From Dehalococcoidia bacterium (lineage in GTDB: Bacteria; Chloroflexota; Dehalococcoidia; Dehalococcoidales; E44-bin46): a stretch of DNA of 5,983 nt. The position numbers and the translations under genes were made by a program. Location: contig DAOWAU010000045.1 in assembly GCA_030634425.1 (NCBI GenBank), forward strand, positions 1-5,983, written 5' to 3'. The notes under the pieces were generated by a model that was given only the letters and a program-made list of their open reading frames with translations, made no database searches and was not told where the DNA came from. Positions 5,747 through 5,983 of this stretch are shown here, in pieces (position 1 is the first letter of the stretch; each line of letters starts with the position of its first letter).

Positions 5747-5983
5747 CTACTCTTTCTCCTCCGCTTCTTTTTCTTCCGCCACTTTCGCCTTTGCCACTTT
5801 AGCCTTTGCTACTTTAGCCTTTGCCACTTTAGCCTTTGCTACTTTCTCCTCGGCTACAACGTTAACCTTTATCTTGGGCACTACATCTTTACCTAATCTA
5901 ATAGCTACTTCATAGCTACCGAGTTTATGGATGGGTTCAGCTAACTCTATCTTCCTTTTGTCAATAGCTAACCCGGTAGCGCT
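5747..5983 (-). CDS. rplI: 50S ribosomal protein bL9, C-terminal part (5' partial)
   Basis: The last 78 residues of ribosomal protein bL9, which bridges the large subunit near the L1 stalk and affects reading-frame fidelity; the gene begins beyond the window. Seen: the C-terminal domain with the family pattern TGLAIDKRKIELAEPIHKLG (visible 3-22), then SYEVAIRLGKDVVPKIKVNVVAEE, closing the globular domain near visible residue 46. A 32-residue extension then follows: four VAKAK pentapeptides (visible 48-67) and an acidic/basic end VAEEKEAEEKE. E. coli L9 ends at about the point where this tail begins, so the tail is additional. Stop TAG at 5747-5749. It leads the helicase-primosome genes and is probably transcribed with them from an off-window promoter. 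Confidence 0.92.
   Translation of the reverse strand, partial: SATGLAIDKRKIELAEPIHKLGSYEVAIRLGKDVVPKIKVNVVAEEKVAKAKVAKAKVAKAKVAKAKVAEEKEAEEKE
5756..5760 (-). promoter_or_regulatory. Shine-Dalgarno sequence for dnaB, within the end of rplI
   Basis: AGGAG on the minus strand is 10 nt from TTG 5745 and is embedded in the last Glu-Glu-Lys-Glu codons of rplI. It supports a TTG initiation codon and coupling of dnaB translation to bL9 translation. Confidence 0.55.
5783..5842 (-). repeat. four 15-bp tandem repeats in the rplI tail
   Basis: Each 15-base unit encodes Val-Ala-Lys-Ala-Lys (V48 to K67 of the visible bL9 fragment). The units alternate GTAGCA and GTGGCA at their 5' end, giving a 30-base higher-order period and suggesting that duplication proceeded by two-unit steps. 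The last unit carries GCG in place of GCT. The repeat is in frame, so copy-number change by slippage would not break rplI. Confidence 0.9.

Noticed and set aside
5783..5842. Regular repeats resembling a CRISPR array
   Set aside because: The units are contiguous 15-mers without spacers and encode an in-frame VAKAK tail of bL9.

Overview
The window is a bacterial chromosome segment of housekeeping DNA-replication genes with mid-range GC. It holds two convergent gene blocks that meet near position 1710. The conserved neighbourhoods holB-ricT and rplI-dnaB, together with a DnaD-like protein and a DnaC/DnaI-like loader beside the helicase, resemble Firmicutes-type primosome logic. The style of the proteins and the frequent GTG/TTG starts would also fit Chloroflexota (Dehalococcoidia-like). 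That taxonomic guess is a low-confidence inference from memory. I see no phage, insertion sequence, CRISPR array or RNA gene.

Plus strand (2-1709): the 3' part of a clamp-loader delta-prime gene (holB), cut by the window start but keeping its four-cysteine zinc knuckle, is followed after 7 bases by a complete ricT/yaaT-type PSP1 gene with its own Shine-Dalgarno sequence. A candidate bidirectional hairpin terminator (about 1705-1735) separates the two blocks.

Minus strand (5983 down to 1728), in transcription order: the 3' end of rplI (ribosomal protein bL9, with an unusual lysine/alanine repeat tail); dnaB (replicative helicase, TTG start 1 nt after the rplI stop); a DnaD/DnaB_2-family gene joined to dnaB by an ATGA overlap; a DnaC/DnaI-like AAA+ gene that starts inside the dnaD-like gene (83-nt overlap); then, after a 73-nt gap with a possible promoter, an HNH endonuclease gene. 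The first four are packed so tightly that co-transcription and translational coupling are likely. Helicase, adaptor and loader form a complete helicase-loading module.

The most unusual object is the loader. It carries two complete AAA+ modules in one polypeptide, about 60% identical over the core by hand count and alignable without gaps at a constant offset of 186 residues, behind one N-terminal zinc-binding segment. Helicase loaders of this family normally have a single AAA+ module. Nothing else in the window looks like an undescribed system.
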